Shown in pieces: positions 1 through 8,969 of a stretch of 64,000 nucleotides of DNA. Each line of letters begins with the position of its first letter. The stretch's first letter is position 1. The translations under genes were made by a program, and so were the position numbers. This DNA comes from an uncultured Pseudomonadota bacterium. GTDB lineage: Bacteria; Pseudomonadota; Gammaproteobacteria; Steroidobacterales; Woeseiaceae. A model generated the notes under the pieces. It saw nothing but the letters and a program-made list of their open reading frames with translations, made no database searches and was not told where the DNA came from. Location: contig CAJXJW010000001.1 in NCBI GenBank assembly GCA_913055625.1, forward strand, positions 62,001 through 126,000. Direction: 5' to 3'.

Positions 1-179
1 ATCTTGCCGCCGTCCGCGCCGACCAGGCCGACGATCATGTAGAACGCCGTCGTCTTGCCTGCGCCGTTCGGGCCCAGCAGTCCCACGACCTCTCCGCTTT
101 TCATTTCCAGCGACAGGTCCTTGACGACCTTGCGAAGTTTGTAGCTCTTGGAAATCGACTGGACGGTCAGGATGCTCAC
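1..179 (-). CDS. lptB: LPS export ABC transporter ATP-binding protein LptB (partial)
   Basis: The first 59 codons of an ABC ATPase are visible; the rest lies beyond the left edge. A Walker A motif GPNGAGKT is at about residues 36-43, followed by AFYMIVGL, as in LptB. LptB is the cytoplasmic ATPase of the LptB2FGC machine that extracts LPS from the inner membrane. The GTG start at 179 overlaps the lptA stop by 4 bp, so the genes are translationally coupled. The lptC-lptA-lptB order is the standard proteobacterial one and supports LptB over other ABC ATPases. Confidence 0.95.
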   Translation of the reverse strand, partial: MSILTVQSISKSYKLRKVVKDLSLEMKSGEVVGLLGPNGAGKTTAFYMIVGLVGADGGK

Positions 180-817
180 TGCGGCGCGTCCCCGTCATCC
201 GCCGGGACGTCTTCGCCGTCCGCGGCATCGGCGGGCGGGGTGAACGTCACCTTGACGCGATCCTCGGGGTCGCCTGAGGACACGGCGTTTACGCGCCGCT
301 CCTGGATATTGTAGACGAGCGATTCGGAGGCGATCTGGTTGCCACCCTCGGTGATCGACGCGTCACCAGCAAACTCGATGACGCCGCCGGCGACGTCGTA
401 GTGCAGCCGGCGGGCGCTCGCGTAGGTCGTTTCGTCGCTGCCGGGACGCCGGAATTCGAACGTTGCGGGTGAGCCTTCGATCGTCGCGACCTTGAGCTGA
501 AAATTCGTGAACGTGAGGTCTGCGCTGTCGCACTCGATGTGGCCCTCGTTGACGTCGAAGATCACGTTGCCTGACAGGCGCCAGGTGCTGCTCTCGAAAT
601 CCATGCCGGTGGAATGCGCGTCGTCCGATTCGATGCTGATGCTGCCCTGGGTCAGCTTGAGGCCGCGAAAGTGGAGCAGGGACGCGTTGCCGTCGTAGTC
701 CGTGCTCTCGGCGTCGATGACGATCGGCAGGCGCATGTCGGGTGCTTGCGCCGCCGCGGGCAGCGACAGCAGTGCGACGACCAGGCCGCCCGGCAACAGT
801 CGGTGAAGATGCGTCAT
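176..817 (-). CDS. lptA: Periplasmic LPS-bridge protein LptA
   Basis: LptA forms the periplasmic filament that carries LPS from LptC to LptD. From the ATG at 817 the product is 213 aa, with a typical Sec signal peptide ending in AAAQA near residue 25 and an OstA-like beta-rich domain over about residues 30-150. The last 20 or so residues are acidic and probably disordered (several Asp/Ala pairs). An in-frame ATG at 856 is possible, but it would add 13 polar residues before the signal peptide and overlap lptC, so 817 is preferred. It lies 13 bp after lptC and overlaps lptB by 4 bp. Confidence 0.92.
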   Translation of the reverse strand: MTHLHRLLPGGLVVALLSLPAAAQAPDMRLPIVIDAESTDYDGNASLLHFRGLKLTQGSISIESDDAHSTGMDFESSTWRLSGNVIFDVNEGHIECDSADLTFTNFQLKVATIEGSPATFEFRRPGSDETTYASARRLHYDVAGGVIEFAGDASITEGGNQIASESLVYNIQERRVNAVSSGDPEDRVKVTFTPPADAADGEDVPADDGDAPQ

Positions 818-830
818 CAACTTTCGGGGT

Positions 831-1388
831 TCAGGGCAGGAATCGTCCGCTGACATTGGACCGGATTTCCATTCGGTTTTCCTTCCACGATGCTAGCATG
901 CCGATGCCCGTCAGGCTGCGATCCCCGATGCGGACCTCGATGCGGTCCGGTGTCTCGGCCTCGTAGCGCTCCGGGTCGAGCGTCATCGTCTCGGCAAGGA
1001 TCTCCGTTGCCTGTCCGGAAAAGCCCTGCGAACTCGTCGCCCGGACGTCGCCTTCGAGCTGGACCTCCGGGCGGTCCGGGTACAGCGTGGCCGAACGCGC
1101 GGTCAGTATCCACGGTACGTCGCTGTCCGGCGAATACCGCACCTTGACCGCCGAGAAGCGAATCTGGTCGTCCCCGAGCTGCTCGGCGTGATCCGCCAGA
1201 ATCTCGTAGAGCAACTGACCGTCGGGCCCGGTGCCGAGTATCCGGGCGTCCTCGAGGTAGTAGCCGCGCTGGGCGGGACGGGTCGGCGATTGCACGGACT
1301 CGCTGTCGCTACTGTCACGGGCGGCATACCAGCTTGCCAGCGCGGCAACGGACAATGCGACCAGCAGCAGCCCCCTGCGCGCGGTCAC
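831..1388 (-). CDS. lptC: LPS export protein LptC
   Basis: The product is a 185-aa bitopic protein with one N-terminal membrane segment (about residues 5-22) and a periplasmic OstA/LptC-type domain. LptC sits on the LptBFG transporter and hands LPS to LptA. Sequence divergence in this family is high, so the call rests on length, topology and position between kdsC and lptA. The GTG start overlaps the kdsC stop by 4 bp. Confidence 0.9.
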   Translation of the reverse strand: MTARRGLLLVALSVAALASWYAARDSSDSESVQSPTRPAQRGYYLEDARILGTGPDGQLLYEILADHAEQLGDDQIRFSAVKVRYSPDSDVPWILTARSATLYPDRPEVQLEGDVRATSSQGFSGQATEILAETMTLDPERYEAETPDRIEVRIGDRSLTGIGMLASWKENRMEIRSNVSGRFLP

Positions 1389-1894
1389 GTGAGCGTGCGG
1401 TCGACGGCGGCGAGGACCAGTTCGCAGACCTCCCGAACGGCGCCGTGGCCGCCGGGTGCCGCGGTGGTGTAGTTGCAGTATTCGCGAACCGCGGACGCCG
1501 CGTTGGCGACCGCGATGGCGAAGCCGACCTTGGCGAGCAGTGGCAGGTCGGGAATGTCGTCGCCGACATAGACGGCCTGGGCTGCGGTGATGCCGATCTC
1601 GGCCGCAAGCTCGTCGAACGCGGCGGGCTTGTCCGCGCAGCCCTGGATGACATGGCGCACGCCGAGTTCCTGCATGCGGCGTTCGACGGCCAGGGAGCGG
1701 CGACCGCTGATCACCGCGACCTCGATACCGGCCCGCAGGAGCTGGCGGATGCCGAAGCCGTCCTGCGTCGAGAACGCCTTGCTCTCGACGCCTTCGTCGG
1801 AAAGGTAGAAGCGGCCGTCCGTGAAGACGCCGTCGACGTCGAACGCGACCAGCCGGATATCGGTCGGCGGGCGCTTTTCGGCGCCCGCGGTCAC
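1385..1894 (-). CDS. kdsC: 3-deoxy-D-manno-octulosonate-8-phosphate phosphatase KdsC
   Basis: This 169-aa HAD-superfamily phosphatase hydrolyses Kdo-8-phosphate to Kdo, the third step of CMP-Kdo synthesis for the LPS inner core. Motif I is FDVDGVFTDG with catalytic Asp19 and Asp21. The second motif ISGRRS and the late motif YVGDDIPDLPLL are present. The small size without a cap domain is typical of tetrameric KdsC. The GTG start overlaps kdsD by 4 bp. Confidence 0.95.
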   Translation of the reverse strand: MTAGAEKRPPTDIRLVAFDVDGVFTDGRFYLSDEGVESKAFSTQDGFGIRQLLRAGIEVAVISGRRSLAVERRMQELGVRHVIQGCADKPAAFDELAAEIGITAAQAVYVGDDIPDLPLLAKVGFAIAVANAASAVREYCNYTTAAPGGHGAVREVCELVLAAVDRTLT

Positions 1895-2874
1895 ATGATC
1901 CCCGCGCGGAACAGGTCGTGCACGTTGAGCGCGCCGATCAGCCGCCGGTCGGCGTCGGCGACGAGCAGCGACGTGATGCGATTGTCCTCGAGCACCTTGA
2001 CCGCTTCGGCGGCCAGGAGGTCGGCCGAGGTCGTCTTGCAGTTCGTGTGCATGATGTCGAGCATCGTGGTCGAGTGCACGTCGGCGCCGTCGTCCAGGGC
2101 GCGGCGCAGGTCGCCGTCGGTGAAGATGCCGAGGATGCGCCGGTCCTCGTCCACGACGGCGGTCATGCCGAGTCCTTTCTCGGTCATCTCCATCAGGCCG
2201 TCGCGCAGCGGTACGCCGGGCAGCACGGCGGGCACCTGGTCGCCGGAACGCATGACGTCCGCCACGCGCAAGAGAAGCCGCTTGCCGAGACTGCCGCTCG
2301 GGTGGGATCGGGCGAAATCTTCCGCCGTAAATCCGCGGCTCTTCAGCAGCGCGACGGCCAGCGCGTCGCCCATCGCGAGCATCGCGGTCGTGCTGGCGGT
2401 CGGCGCCAGGTTCAGCGGGCAGGCCTCCTCGGTGACGTGCACGTCGAGGTGCGCGTCGGCCGTGCGCGCGAGCGTCGAGCGTTCATTGCCGGTCATCGAT
2501 ACCAGGCGGGCGCCCATGCGCTTCACGAGCGGGAGGATCGTGAGGACTTCGTCGGTTTCGCCGGAATAGGAAATCGCGAGCAGCAGGTCATCGCGGGTGA
2601 TCATGCCCAGGTCGCCGTGGCTGGCTTCGCCCGGGTGCATGAAGAAGGACGGCGTGCCGGTGCTCGCCAACGTGGCGGCGATCTTGGATGCGATGTGACC
2701 GGACTTGCCCATGCCCGTGACGACGACGCGGCCCGGCGTCGCCATGCACAGGCGGCAGGCGGCCGCGAACTGGGCGTCGAGCCGGGACCGGACGCGTTCG
2801 ATGGCGCGAGCTTCGATGGCCAGCGTGTCGTCCGCGAGGCGTAGGAGGTCGTCGTTGTCCAGTGGTTGAGCCAC
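1891..2874 (-). CDS. kdsD: D-arabinose-5-phosphate isomerase KdsD
   Basis: The 327-aa protein has an N-terminal SIS domain (GMGKSGHI near residue 55, then MHPGEASHGDLGMI with the conserved His) and two C-terminal CBS domains from about residue 205. It interconverts ribulose-5-phosphate and arabinose-5-phosphate, the first committed step towards Kdo. The size matches E. coli KdsD. The start is GTG, 9 bp beyond the yrbG stop and in the same operon as kdsC. Confidence 0.95.
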   Translation of the reverse strand: MAQPLDNDDLLRLADDTLAIEARAIERVRSRLDAQFAAACRLCMATPGRVVVTGMGKSGHIASKIAATLASTGTPSFFMHPGEASHGDLGMITRDDLLLAISYSGETDEVLTILPLVKRMGARLVSMTGNERSTLARTADAHLDVHVTEEACPLNLAPTASTTAMLAMGDALAVALLKSRGFTAEDFARSHPSGSLGKRLLLRVADVMRSGDQVPAVLPGVPLRDGLMEMTEKGLGMTAVVDEDRRILGIFTDGDLRRALDDGADVHSTTMLDIMHTNCKTTSADLLAAEAVKVLEDNRITSLLVADADRRLIGALNVHDLFRAGIM

Positions 2875-2883
2875 GCGGCTATT

Positions 2884-3849
2884 CTAAACGTTTTGGTATA
2901 CGACGTAGCCGGAATAGGCGACGTAGGCGAGGAGCAGCGACACGCCCTCGATGCGCGACAGCTCGCTCTTGCCGTCGTAGTCGTACGTCATGGCGTAGAG
3001 AACCAGCGTGAACGCGACCATGACGAACACGTGCAGCGACAGGACTGACGGTGCGAGCGAGACCGGCGAAATGGTTGACGCGACGCCGATCACGGCCAGC
3101 ATGTTGAAGATGTTCGAGCCGACGATGTTGCCGATCGCGAGGCCGTACTCGTTCTTGTACGCGCTGACCATTGAGACCGCGAGCTCGGGGAGACTGGTAC
3201 CGAATGCCACCAGCGTGATGCCGATCACGACCTCGGTGACGCCCAGGGCGCGCGCGATGTCGATGGACCCGTCGACGAGCTGCTGCGCCCCGATCAGGAG
3301 CGCCACCAGCCCGACCCCGAGCCAGGCGCCGGCGACCCACAAGGCCATGTCCCGCGGAATCTCGGCGTCGTAGTCCGCGGACAATGGGTCGTTGGCCGCG
3401 GATCTCAGGCCGAGGCGAGTCAGCCAGATCATGACGATGACCAGCCCGCCGAGCATGACCAGGCCGTCGACCCGTGACAGTTTCGTGTCGAGAAACAGTG
3501 AGACGACGAGCAGCGACACGGCGAGCAGTGCCGGCATCTCGCGGCGCAGCGTGGCCGAGCGCAGTTCGATCGGGCGCAGCATCGCGGTGCAGCCGAGGAC
3601 CAGCCCGACGTTGACGATATTGGAGCCGATCGCGTTGCCGATCGCGAGGTTCGACTGGTCGCGCAGGGCCGCGACGATCGAGACGAGGATTTCCGGCGCG
3701 GACGTGGCAAAGGCCACGACGGTCAGGCCGATCAGCAACGGGGTCACGCCAAGCCGCCGGGCGCCACCGGCCGCGCCGTGGACCAGGCGGTCCGCGCCCC
3801 AGATCAGCAACAGCAGGCCGCCGACGACCTGGACGAAATCAATGATCAT
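2884..3849 (-). CDS. yrbG: Calcium/sodium antiporter family protein (YrbG-like)
   Basis: This is a 321-aa multipass inner-membrane protein of the Ca2+/cation antiporter superfamily. The two inverted alpha repeats are visible as IGNAIGSNIVN in the first half and IGNIVGSNIFN in the second, each preceded by a P-E-(I/L) element (SAPEILVS, SLPELAVS). About ten membrane segments are expected. The ATG at 3849 is chosen because the upstream frame encodes no membrane-like sequence. It is the first gene of the kds-lpt operon, as in E. coli; its physiological ion is not established by sequence. Confidence 0.88.
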   Translation of the reverse strand: MIIDFVQVVGGLLLLIWGADRLVHGAAGGARRLGVTPLLIGLTVVAFATSAPEILVSIVAALRDQSNLAIGNAIGSNIVNVGLVLGCTAMLRPIELRSATLRREMPALLAVSLLVVSLFLDTKLSRVDGLVMLGGLVIVMIWLTRLGLRSAANDPLSADYDAEIPRDMALWVAGAWLGVGLVALLIGAQQLVDGSIDIARALGVTEVVIGITLVAFGTSLPELAVSMVSAYKNEYGLAIGNIVGSNIFNMLAVIGVASTISPVSLAPSVLSLHVFVMVAFTLVLYAMTYDYDGKSELSRIEGVSLLLAYVAYSGYVVYQNV

Positions 3850-4058
3850 ATTTGCGAAGCATAACCGACACGTTGCCCGTTCGGGTCGGCGACCACCGCC
3901 GGCTCGGCGCCCTTCGGTACAAGTGACATTACCCAGGCGGTCCACCGGTCGGTGAGCCGACTGTGAGCGCGGTATGATACACCAATGGCGCCGGCCGGCA
4001 GGGCAGTCGCGGTCCGCGGCGCCCCCGAATTCCGTGACTGAGAGCGACAGGACAGGAC

Positions 4059-4301
4059 ATGACACCGAGCGACGTACAGGCACTGATTGCGCGGGCTTTC
4101 GAGGCCCCGCTGGTCCGGGTCGAGAGCGACGACGACACCCACTTCGGCGCGCTGGTCGTGGCCAGCGAATTCGAGGGCCTGCGGGCGATTGCCCGCCACC
4201 AGCTGGTCTACAAGAGCCTCGGGGCGCTCGTCGGCAACGAGATACACGCGCTCTCCATCCGTGCTTTCACGCCGGCGGAATGGGAGGAGGCCGAGCGCTA
4301 G
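4059..4301 (+). CDS. ibaG: BolA family protein IbaG
   Basis: This small protein (80 aa) has the BolA/IbaG fold. The segment HFGALVVASEFEGL-RAIARHQLVYKSLG carries the conserved His used, with a monothiol glutaredoxin, to bind a [2Fe-2S] cluster in this family. It faces yrbG as in E. coli, where ibaG is followed by murA; here the next gene is an opposing protease and murA is absent. A possible -10 (TATGAT, 3973-3978) lies upstream but lacks a clear -35. Confidence 0.88.
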   Translation: MTPSDVQALIARAFEAPLVRVESDDDTHFGALVVASEFEGLRAIARHQLVYKSLGALVGNEIHALSIRAFTPAEWEEAER

Positions 4302-4313
4302 AACAGGCCCGGC

Positions 4314-5378
4314 TCAGGGGATTTCCGGTCGCTCGGCGGCCGCGAGGGTGACGGTCTGGCGCTCGCCATCCCGGAGTATCACGAGTTCCACCGGGTCGCC
4401 CGGGTTCGTGCTGGCCGAAATCAGCAGGGCCTGGCGCTTGTCCGCGATGACCTCCCCGTTCATGGACAGGATCACGTCGTCGCTGCGCAGTCCTGCGATA
4501 GCCGCCGGGCCGCCCTCGTGCACGCTGAGTACGATGATGCCGACATTCGGTTCGAGGCCTCGCAGGTCGCGCTCCGAGTCGGTGAGGTCGTCAGGCACCA
4601 TGCCCATCCAGCCGCGGATGACGCGGCCGTGCTGCTTGATCTGGTCGACGACGCCCCGGACCAGGTCGGCCGGAACGGCAAAGCTGATGCCCTCGGTGTT
4701 GGCGTCCTCGTCGAGCCGCGCCGTGTTGATGCCGACGAGTTCGCCGCGCGTGTTCACCAGGGCGCCGCCGCTGTTGCCGGCGTTGATGGCGGCGTCGGTC
4801 TGGATGAAGTTCTCGAACGTCACGAGATTCAGCCCGCTGCGGCCGGTGGCGCTCACGATGCCCTGTGTGACCGACTTGCTCAGGCCGTAGGGCGTTCCGA
4901 TGGCGAGCACGACGTCGCCGATGCGCAGGTTCGCGGAACTGCCGAATCGGACGGCCGGCAGGTCGCCGATGTCGAGTTTCAGCAGCGCGAGGTCTGTTTC
5001 GGGGTCCCAGCCGATGATTTCGGGTTCCGCGATACGCCCGTCGCTGAGCTGGACCCGGATTTCCGCCGCTTCGGCCACGCCGTGGTAGTTCGTGACGAGG
5101 TAGCCGTCCGGGTCGATGATCACGGCCGAGGCGTAACTGGTGCTGATACGGAAGCGGGTCTGCTCGGTGGGGGCGTTGCTGTCCCTCACCAGGCGTTTCG
5201 TGTAGACGCTCGCGACCGACGGGGCGCTGATTTCCACCGCGTCGGCGAAGCTGAGCAGTTCCGCAGGGCCGTCGTCGCGGGCGACGGGCAGCAGGTCCGG
5301 GCGCACGAGCACCACGAGGAACGCCGCGGCGAGACCAACGACGATGGATTGCAACAGGAATGCAAATGCTGCTTTCAC
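4314..5378 (-). CDS. degS: Trypsin-like serine protease DegS/AlgW (HtrA family)
   Basis: From a GTG start at 5378 the protein is 354 aa, the size of DegS: an uncleaved N-terminal membrane anchor (about residues 5-26), a protease domain and one PDZ domain. The catalytic triad is His99 (TNYHG), Asp129 (ETDLALLKL) and Ser203 (GNSGGAL). The PDZ domain covers about residues 250-345. In this family the protease senses misfolded outer-membrane protein C-termini and cuts the anti-sigma factor RseA/MucA to release sigma-E. Frame upstream of 5378 is open but has no membrane character, so the shorter start is preferred. It is divergent from petA. Confidence 0.88.
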   Translation of the reverse strand: MKAAFAFLLQSIVVGLAAAFLVVLVRPDLLPVARDDGPAELLSFADAVEISAPSVASVYTKRLVRDSNAPTEQTRFRISTSYASAVIIDPDGYLVTNYHGVAEAAEIRVQLSDGRIAEPEIIGWDPETDLALLKLDIGDLPAVRFGSSANLRIGDVVLAIGTPYGLSKSVTQGIVSATGRSGLNLVTFENFIQTDAAINAGNSGGALVNTRGELVGINTARLDEDANTEGISFAVPADLVRGVVDQIKQHGRVIRGWMGMVPDDLTDSERDLRGLEPNVGIIVLSVHEGGPAAIAGLRSDDVILSMNGEVIADKRQALLISASTNPGDPVELVILRDGERQTVTLAAAERPEIP

Positions 5379-5423
5379 TCTCGTCTCGATTCGCTGGTCA
5401 CACCATCGTCGACCGGCGGTCCC

Positions 5424-5453
5424 TAGCCAATTTCGACGGGCGCCGTGTATAAT
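5424..5453 (+). promoter_or_regulatory. Predicted sigma-70 promoter of petABC-sspAB
   Basis: A perfect -10 TATAAT (5448-5453) is preceded by TAGCCA (5424-5429) at 18 bp. It would start transcription near 5460, giving a leader of about 170 nt before petA. No other good promoter is visible ahead of the five-gene run. Confidence 0.6.
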
Positions 5454-5632
5454 CCTGAATTGGTCCGCACCCGGTGCCCGGGCAACCGACATCCTGACGG
5501 GATTCCGGGGCTGCTGCAAATCTACCAGTTTCGATACAAAGCAAAACAACGCGCTGAACGAAAGCCTGCCGACATTCCGGCACGACAGCCGGAACACAGT
5601 CTTTCCAGAAGCCGGGCGTATGGGAGTGCCTG

Positions 5633-6229
5633 ATGTCTGACGAGGATATGGATCGGATCGATCGAAACCGACGTCATTTCCTTACCGTAGCTACCGCGGT
5701 CACCGGCCTCGCCGGCGCCGGACTGGTTGCGATTCCTTTCCTGTCGTCACTGAAGCCGAGCGCTCGCGCGCAGGCCCTGGGGGCGCCGGTGGAGGTGCCG
5801 ATCGATTCGCTCGCGCCGGGCGAGATGGTGCGCGTGCTCTGGCGCGGCAAGCTGGTCTTCATCCTGCGGCGGACCGACGACATGCTGTCGCGGCTCGGTG
5901 AGAATGATTCCAATCTGCGGGATCCGAATTCCGACGTGGCCGAGCAGCAGCCGGACTACTGTGCAAACGAGACCCGCTCGGTGCGGCCGGCCTACCTGGT
6001 CGTGGAGGGCGCCTGCACGCACTTAGGCTGCGCGCCGCTCGAGGACTTCGAGCTGCGTCCGGCGGACAACTGGAACGGCGGCTTCTTCTGTCCGTGCCAC
6101 GGTTCCAAGTTCGACCTGGCCGGCCGTGTCTTCAAGGGCGTGCCGGCACCGACCAACCTTCGCATTCCGCCTTACAGGTTCGTGCGTGACGACCTGATTC
6201 TCATCGGCCAGGATACGGGAGCAGCGTAA
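5633..6229 (+). CDS. petA: Ubiquinol-cytochrome c reductase Rieske iron-sulfur subunit
   Basis: The 198-aa Rieske protein of the cytochrome bc1 complex has an N-terminal twin-arginine-type signal anchor (RRHFL followed by a hydrophobic segment at residues 16-40). The [2Fe-2S] ligands are in C128-T-H-L-G-C133 and C153-P-C-H-G-S158, giving two Cys and two His ligands plus the disulfide pair. It moves electrons from ubiquinol to cytochrome c1 in the periplasm. The ATG follows a GGGAG ribosome site, and the stop overlaps petB by one base (TAATG). Confidence 0.97.
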   Translation: MSDEDMDRIDRNRRHFLTVATAVTGLAGAGLVAIPFLSSLKPSARAQALGAPVEVPIDSLAPGEMVRVLWRGKLVFILRRTDDMLSRLGENDSNLRDPNSDVAEQQPDYCANETRSVRPAYLVVEGACTHLGCAPLEDFELRPADNWNGGFFCPCHGSKFDLAGRVFKGVPAPTNLRIPPYRFVRDDLILIGQDTGAA

Positions 6230-7479
6230 TGGCCAGGATCGAAGCAGAAGTGGGCAAGCCGAAAGGCGGCTTCATGAAGTGGATCGACGACCGGTTCCCG
6301 TTCACGTCGACGATGAAGTACCACGCGACCGAGTACTACGCGTCCAAGAACTTCAATTTCTGGTACGTGTTCGGCGTGCTCGCGATGGTCGTGCTGGTCA
6401 TTCAGCTCGTGACCGGCATCTTCCTCACGATGAACTACAAGCCGTCGGCGGACGAGGCATTCGCGTCCGTCGAATACATCATGCGTGACGTCGAGTGGGG
6501 CTGGCTCATTCGCTACATGCACTCGACCGGCGCCTCGTTCTTCTTCATCGTCGTCTACCTGCACATGTTCCGGGCGATGCTCTACGGCTCCTACAAGAAG
6601 CCGCGCGAGCTGATCTGGATCATCGGCATGCTGATCTTCTTCGTCTTGATGGCCGAAGCGTTTGCCGGCTACCTGCTGCCCTGGGGGCAGATGTCCTACT
6701 GGGGCGCGCAGGTGATCATCTCGCTGTTCGGCGCGATACCCGGTATCGGCGACGCGATCGTCGAATTCATCCGCGGTGACTACTCGATCAGCGACATCAC
6801 GCTGAACCGCTTCTTCGCTCTGCACGTGATCGCGCTGCCGCTCGCGCTCATCGGCCTCGTGTTCGTGCACATCGTGGCGCTGCACGAGGTGGGCTCGAAC
6901 AACCCGGACGGTATCGAGATCAAGGAACACAAGGGGCCGGACGGCGTGCCGCTCGACGGCGTCGCCTTCCATCCGTATCACACGTCGAAGGATCTCGTGG
7001 CGATCATCATATTCCTGATGGTCTTCTCGTCGGTCGTGTTCTTTGCGCCGGAGATGGGCGGGTACTTCCTCGAACACGCGAACTTCGAGCCGGCGAACCT
7101 GCGGGCGACGCCCGAACACATCGCGCCGGTGTGGTACTTCACGCCGTTTTACGCAATCCTGCGCGCGGTGCCGGACAAGCTCTGGGGCTTCATCCTCTTC
7201 GGCCTGTCGGTACTGTTGCCGGCCGCGCTGCCATGGCTCGATCGCTCGCGTGTGAAGTCGATTCGCTACCGAGGCTGGATGTACAGGACGGCGCTGGCGC
7301 TGTTCGTCGTCAGCTTCCTCGGGCTGGGCTGGCTCGGGACGCAGCCGGCGGACGGGGCGTACGTGATCGCGGCCCGCATCTTCTCCGTCGTCTACTTCGC
7401 TTTCTTCCTGTTGATGCCGTACTACACGGCGGTCGACAAGACCAGGCCGGTCCCGGACAGGGTGGTCTACCATGGCTAG
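6229..7479 (+). CDS. petB: Cytochrome b subunit of bc1 complex
   Basis: This 416-aa multipass membrane protein carries two b hemes and the quinol-oxidising and quinone-reducing sites. The diagnostic stretches HSTGASFFF, GYLLPWGQMSYWG and the loop PEHIAPVWYFTPFYAILR are present. The quinol-site tetrapeptide, PEWY in many bc1 complexes, is PVWY here. The C-terminal extension after about residue 340 adds further membrane segments, usual for proteobacterial forms. It overlaps petC by 8 bp. Confidence 0.97.
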   Translation: MARIEAEVGKPKGGFMKWIDDRFPFTSTMKYHATEYYASKNFNFWYVFGVLAMVVLVIQLVTGIFLTMNYKPSADEAFASVEYIMRDVEWGWLIRYMHSTGASFFFIVVYLHMFRAMLYGSYKKPRELIWIIGMLIFFVLMAEAFAGYLLPWGQMSYWGAQVIISLFGAIPGIGDAIVEFIRGDYSISDITLNRFFALHVIALPLALIGLVFVHIVALHEVGSNNPDGIEIKEHKGPDGVPLDGVAFHPYHTSKDLVAIIIFLMVFSSVVFFAPEMGGYFLEHANFEPANLRATPEHIAPVWYFTPFYAILRAVPDKLWGFILFGLSVLLPAALPWLDRSRVKSIRYRGWMYRTALALFVVSFLGLGWLGTQPADGAYVIAARIFSVVYFAFFLLMPYYTAVDKTRPVPDRVVYHG

Positions 7480-8248
7480 GAATTCGTTGATGAGCACCAA
7501 TACCTGCCGCCCGTTCATTCTCGCCGCCCTCGCCATTGCGGGTACCGCGTTCGGTGCCGGCGATGTGGCGCTCGAGAAAGCTGCCATTGACCCCGGCAAC
7601 GTCAATTCGTTGCAACGTGGCGCCGCCAACTTCATGAACTACTGTTCGGGTTGCCACTCGGCCAAGTACGTGCGTTACAAGACGATCGGCAAGTACCTGT
7701 CACTGTCGGAAGAGCAGCTCATCGACAACCTGATGTTCAACGCGGAGAAGACCTTCGAGACGATCAACGCGGCCATGCCGGAGGCCGATGCCGAGCGCTG
7801 GTTCGGCAAGGCGCCGCCGGACCTGTCGCTCGTCGGCCGCGCAAAGGGCGCCGACTACGTCTACTCGTTCCTGAAGGGCTTTTACGTCGACGCAAACAGC
7901 CCGACCGGCGTCAACAACCACGTACTGCAACACACGAGCATGCCGCACGTGCTGTGGCAGCTGCAGGGCTACCAGCAGGCCGTCTACACCGAGCATTCCG
8001 AGGAGGATGCGGAAGGGCGTGCAGTCACGACGCAGCATTTCGAGGGCTTCGAGCCCGTAACGGAAGGCAGCCTCGATGCCGAGGACTACGATCTGTTCGT
8101 CCGTGACACGACCAACTTCCTGGCGTATATCGCCGAGCCCATTCGTTCGGACCGGCGCAAGCTGGGCGTGTGGGTGCTGATCTACCTGTTCGTGTTCCTC
8201 ATCATCGCGCGCATGCTGAAAAAGCAGTTATGGAAGGACGTGACCTAA
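7472..8248 (+). CDS. petC: Cytochrome c1
   Basis: The product is a 258-aa c-type cytochrome with a signal peptide, a covalent heme motif C58-S-G-C61-H62, a probable axial Met in the segment HTSMPHVLW, and a C-terminal membrane anchor (VLIYLFVFLIIARML). It passes electrons from the Rieske centre to soluble cytochrome c. An in-frame ATG at 7490 would give a slightly shorter signal peptide and is an alternative start. The stop overlaps sspA by one base, placing sspAB in the same transcript. Confidence 0.95.
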   Translation: MARNSLMSTNTCRPFILAALAIAGTAFGAGDVALEKAAIDPGNVNSLQRGAANFMNYCSGCHSAKYVRYKTIGKYLSLSEEQLIDNLMFNAEKTFETINAAMPEADAERWFGKAPPDLSLVGRAKGADYVYSFLKGFYVDANSPTGVNNHVLQHTSMPHVLWQLQGYQQAVYTEHSEEDAEGRAVTTQHFEGFEPVTEGSLDAEDYDLFVRDTTNFLAYIAEPIRSDRRKLGVWVLIYLFVFLIIARMLKKQLWKDVT

Positions 8249-8874
8249 TGGCAGTGATCGCCAACAGACGTTCGGTGATGACGCTGTTCTCGCGGCCGAC
8301 CGACATTCACAGCCACCGGACTCGCCTGGTGCTGGCCGAAAAGAACATCAATATCGAGATCGCCAACGTCACCGGGCCGGACCTGCCCGAGGACCTGATG
8401 GACCTGAACCCGTACCACACGGTTCCGACGCTGGTCGACCGGGACCTGACCCTGTACGACTCGCGGGTCATCATCGAGTACCTGGACGAGCGTTTTCCGC
8501 ATCCACCGCTGATGCCGGTGGACCCGGTGACGCGTGCGCAATTTCGGCTCGCCCTGTTTCGCATCGAGACCGACTGGTATTCGCTGGCCGAGGAAGGAGA
8601 CCAGGCCGACGGCAAGCTGAGCGCCAAGTCGCGCAAGTTGCTTCGGGAAAGCATTCTGCAGAGTGCCGACCTGTTCGGCGCCCGTCCGTTCTTCCTGTCC
8701 GATGAATTCTCGCTCGTGGATTGCAGCATCGCGCCGATCCTGTGGCGGCTGCCGCTCTACGGCATCGATCTCGGCCCGGGATTCGACGCCGTGGAAGACT
8801 ACATGCAGCGCGTGTTCGCCCGCCGTTCATTCCAGCAGTCGCTGACGGAACTCGAGCAGGAAATGCGCATGTAG
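8248..8874 (+). CDS. sspA: Stringent starvation protein A
   Basis: This 208-aa protein has the glutathione S-transferase fold: a thioredoxin-like N-terminal half with NPYHTVPTLVDRD and DSRVIIEYLDERFPHPPLMP, and a helical C-terminal half. SspA binds RNA polymerase holoenzyme and alters promoter choice under starvation; the Pro-rich PHPPLMP surface loop matches the family's functional pocket. The ATG at 8248 overlaps the petC stop (TAATG). petABC-sspAB linkage is common in gamma- and betaproteobacteria. Confidence 0.93.
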   Translation: MAVIANRRSVMTLFSRPTDIHSHRTRLVLAEKNINIEIANVTGPDLPEDLMDLNPYHTVPTLVDRDLTLYDSRVIIEYLDERFPHPPLMPVDPVTRAQFRLALFRIETDWYSLAEEGDQADGKLSAKSRKLLRESILQSADLFGARPFFLSDEFSLVDCSIAPILWRLPLYGIDLGPGFDAVEDYMQRVFARRSFQQSLTELEQEMRM

Positions 8875-8969
8875 CCGCGGACCCGGCGCCGTGATTTATG
8901 TCATGTTGCCAACGCACGTTTGAAACGGTGCTAAACTTCGCACTCGTTCAAATCCGCGAAGCCCAGATC

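Noticed and set aside
3973..3978. Promoter for ibaG
   Set aside because: TATGAT is a fair -10 but no -35-like hexamer is at a usable distance; mentioned only in the gene entry.
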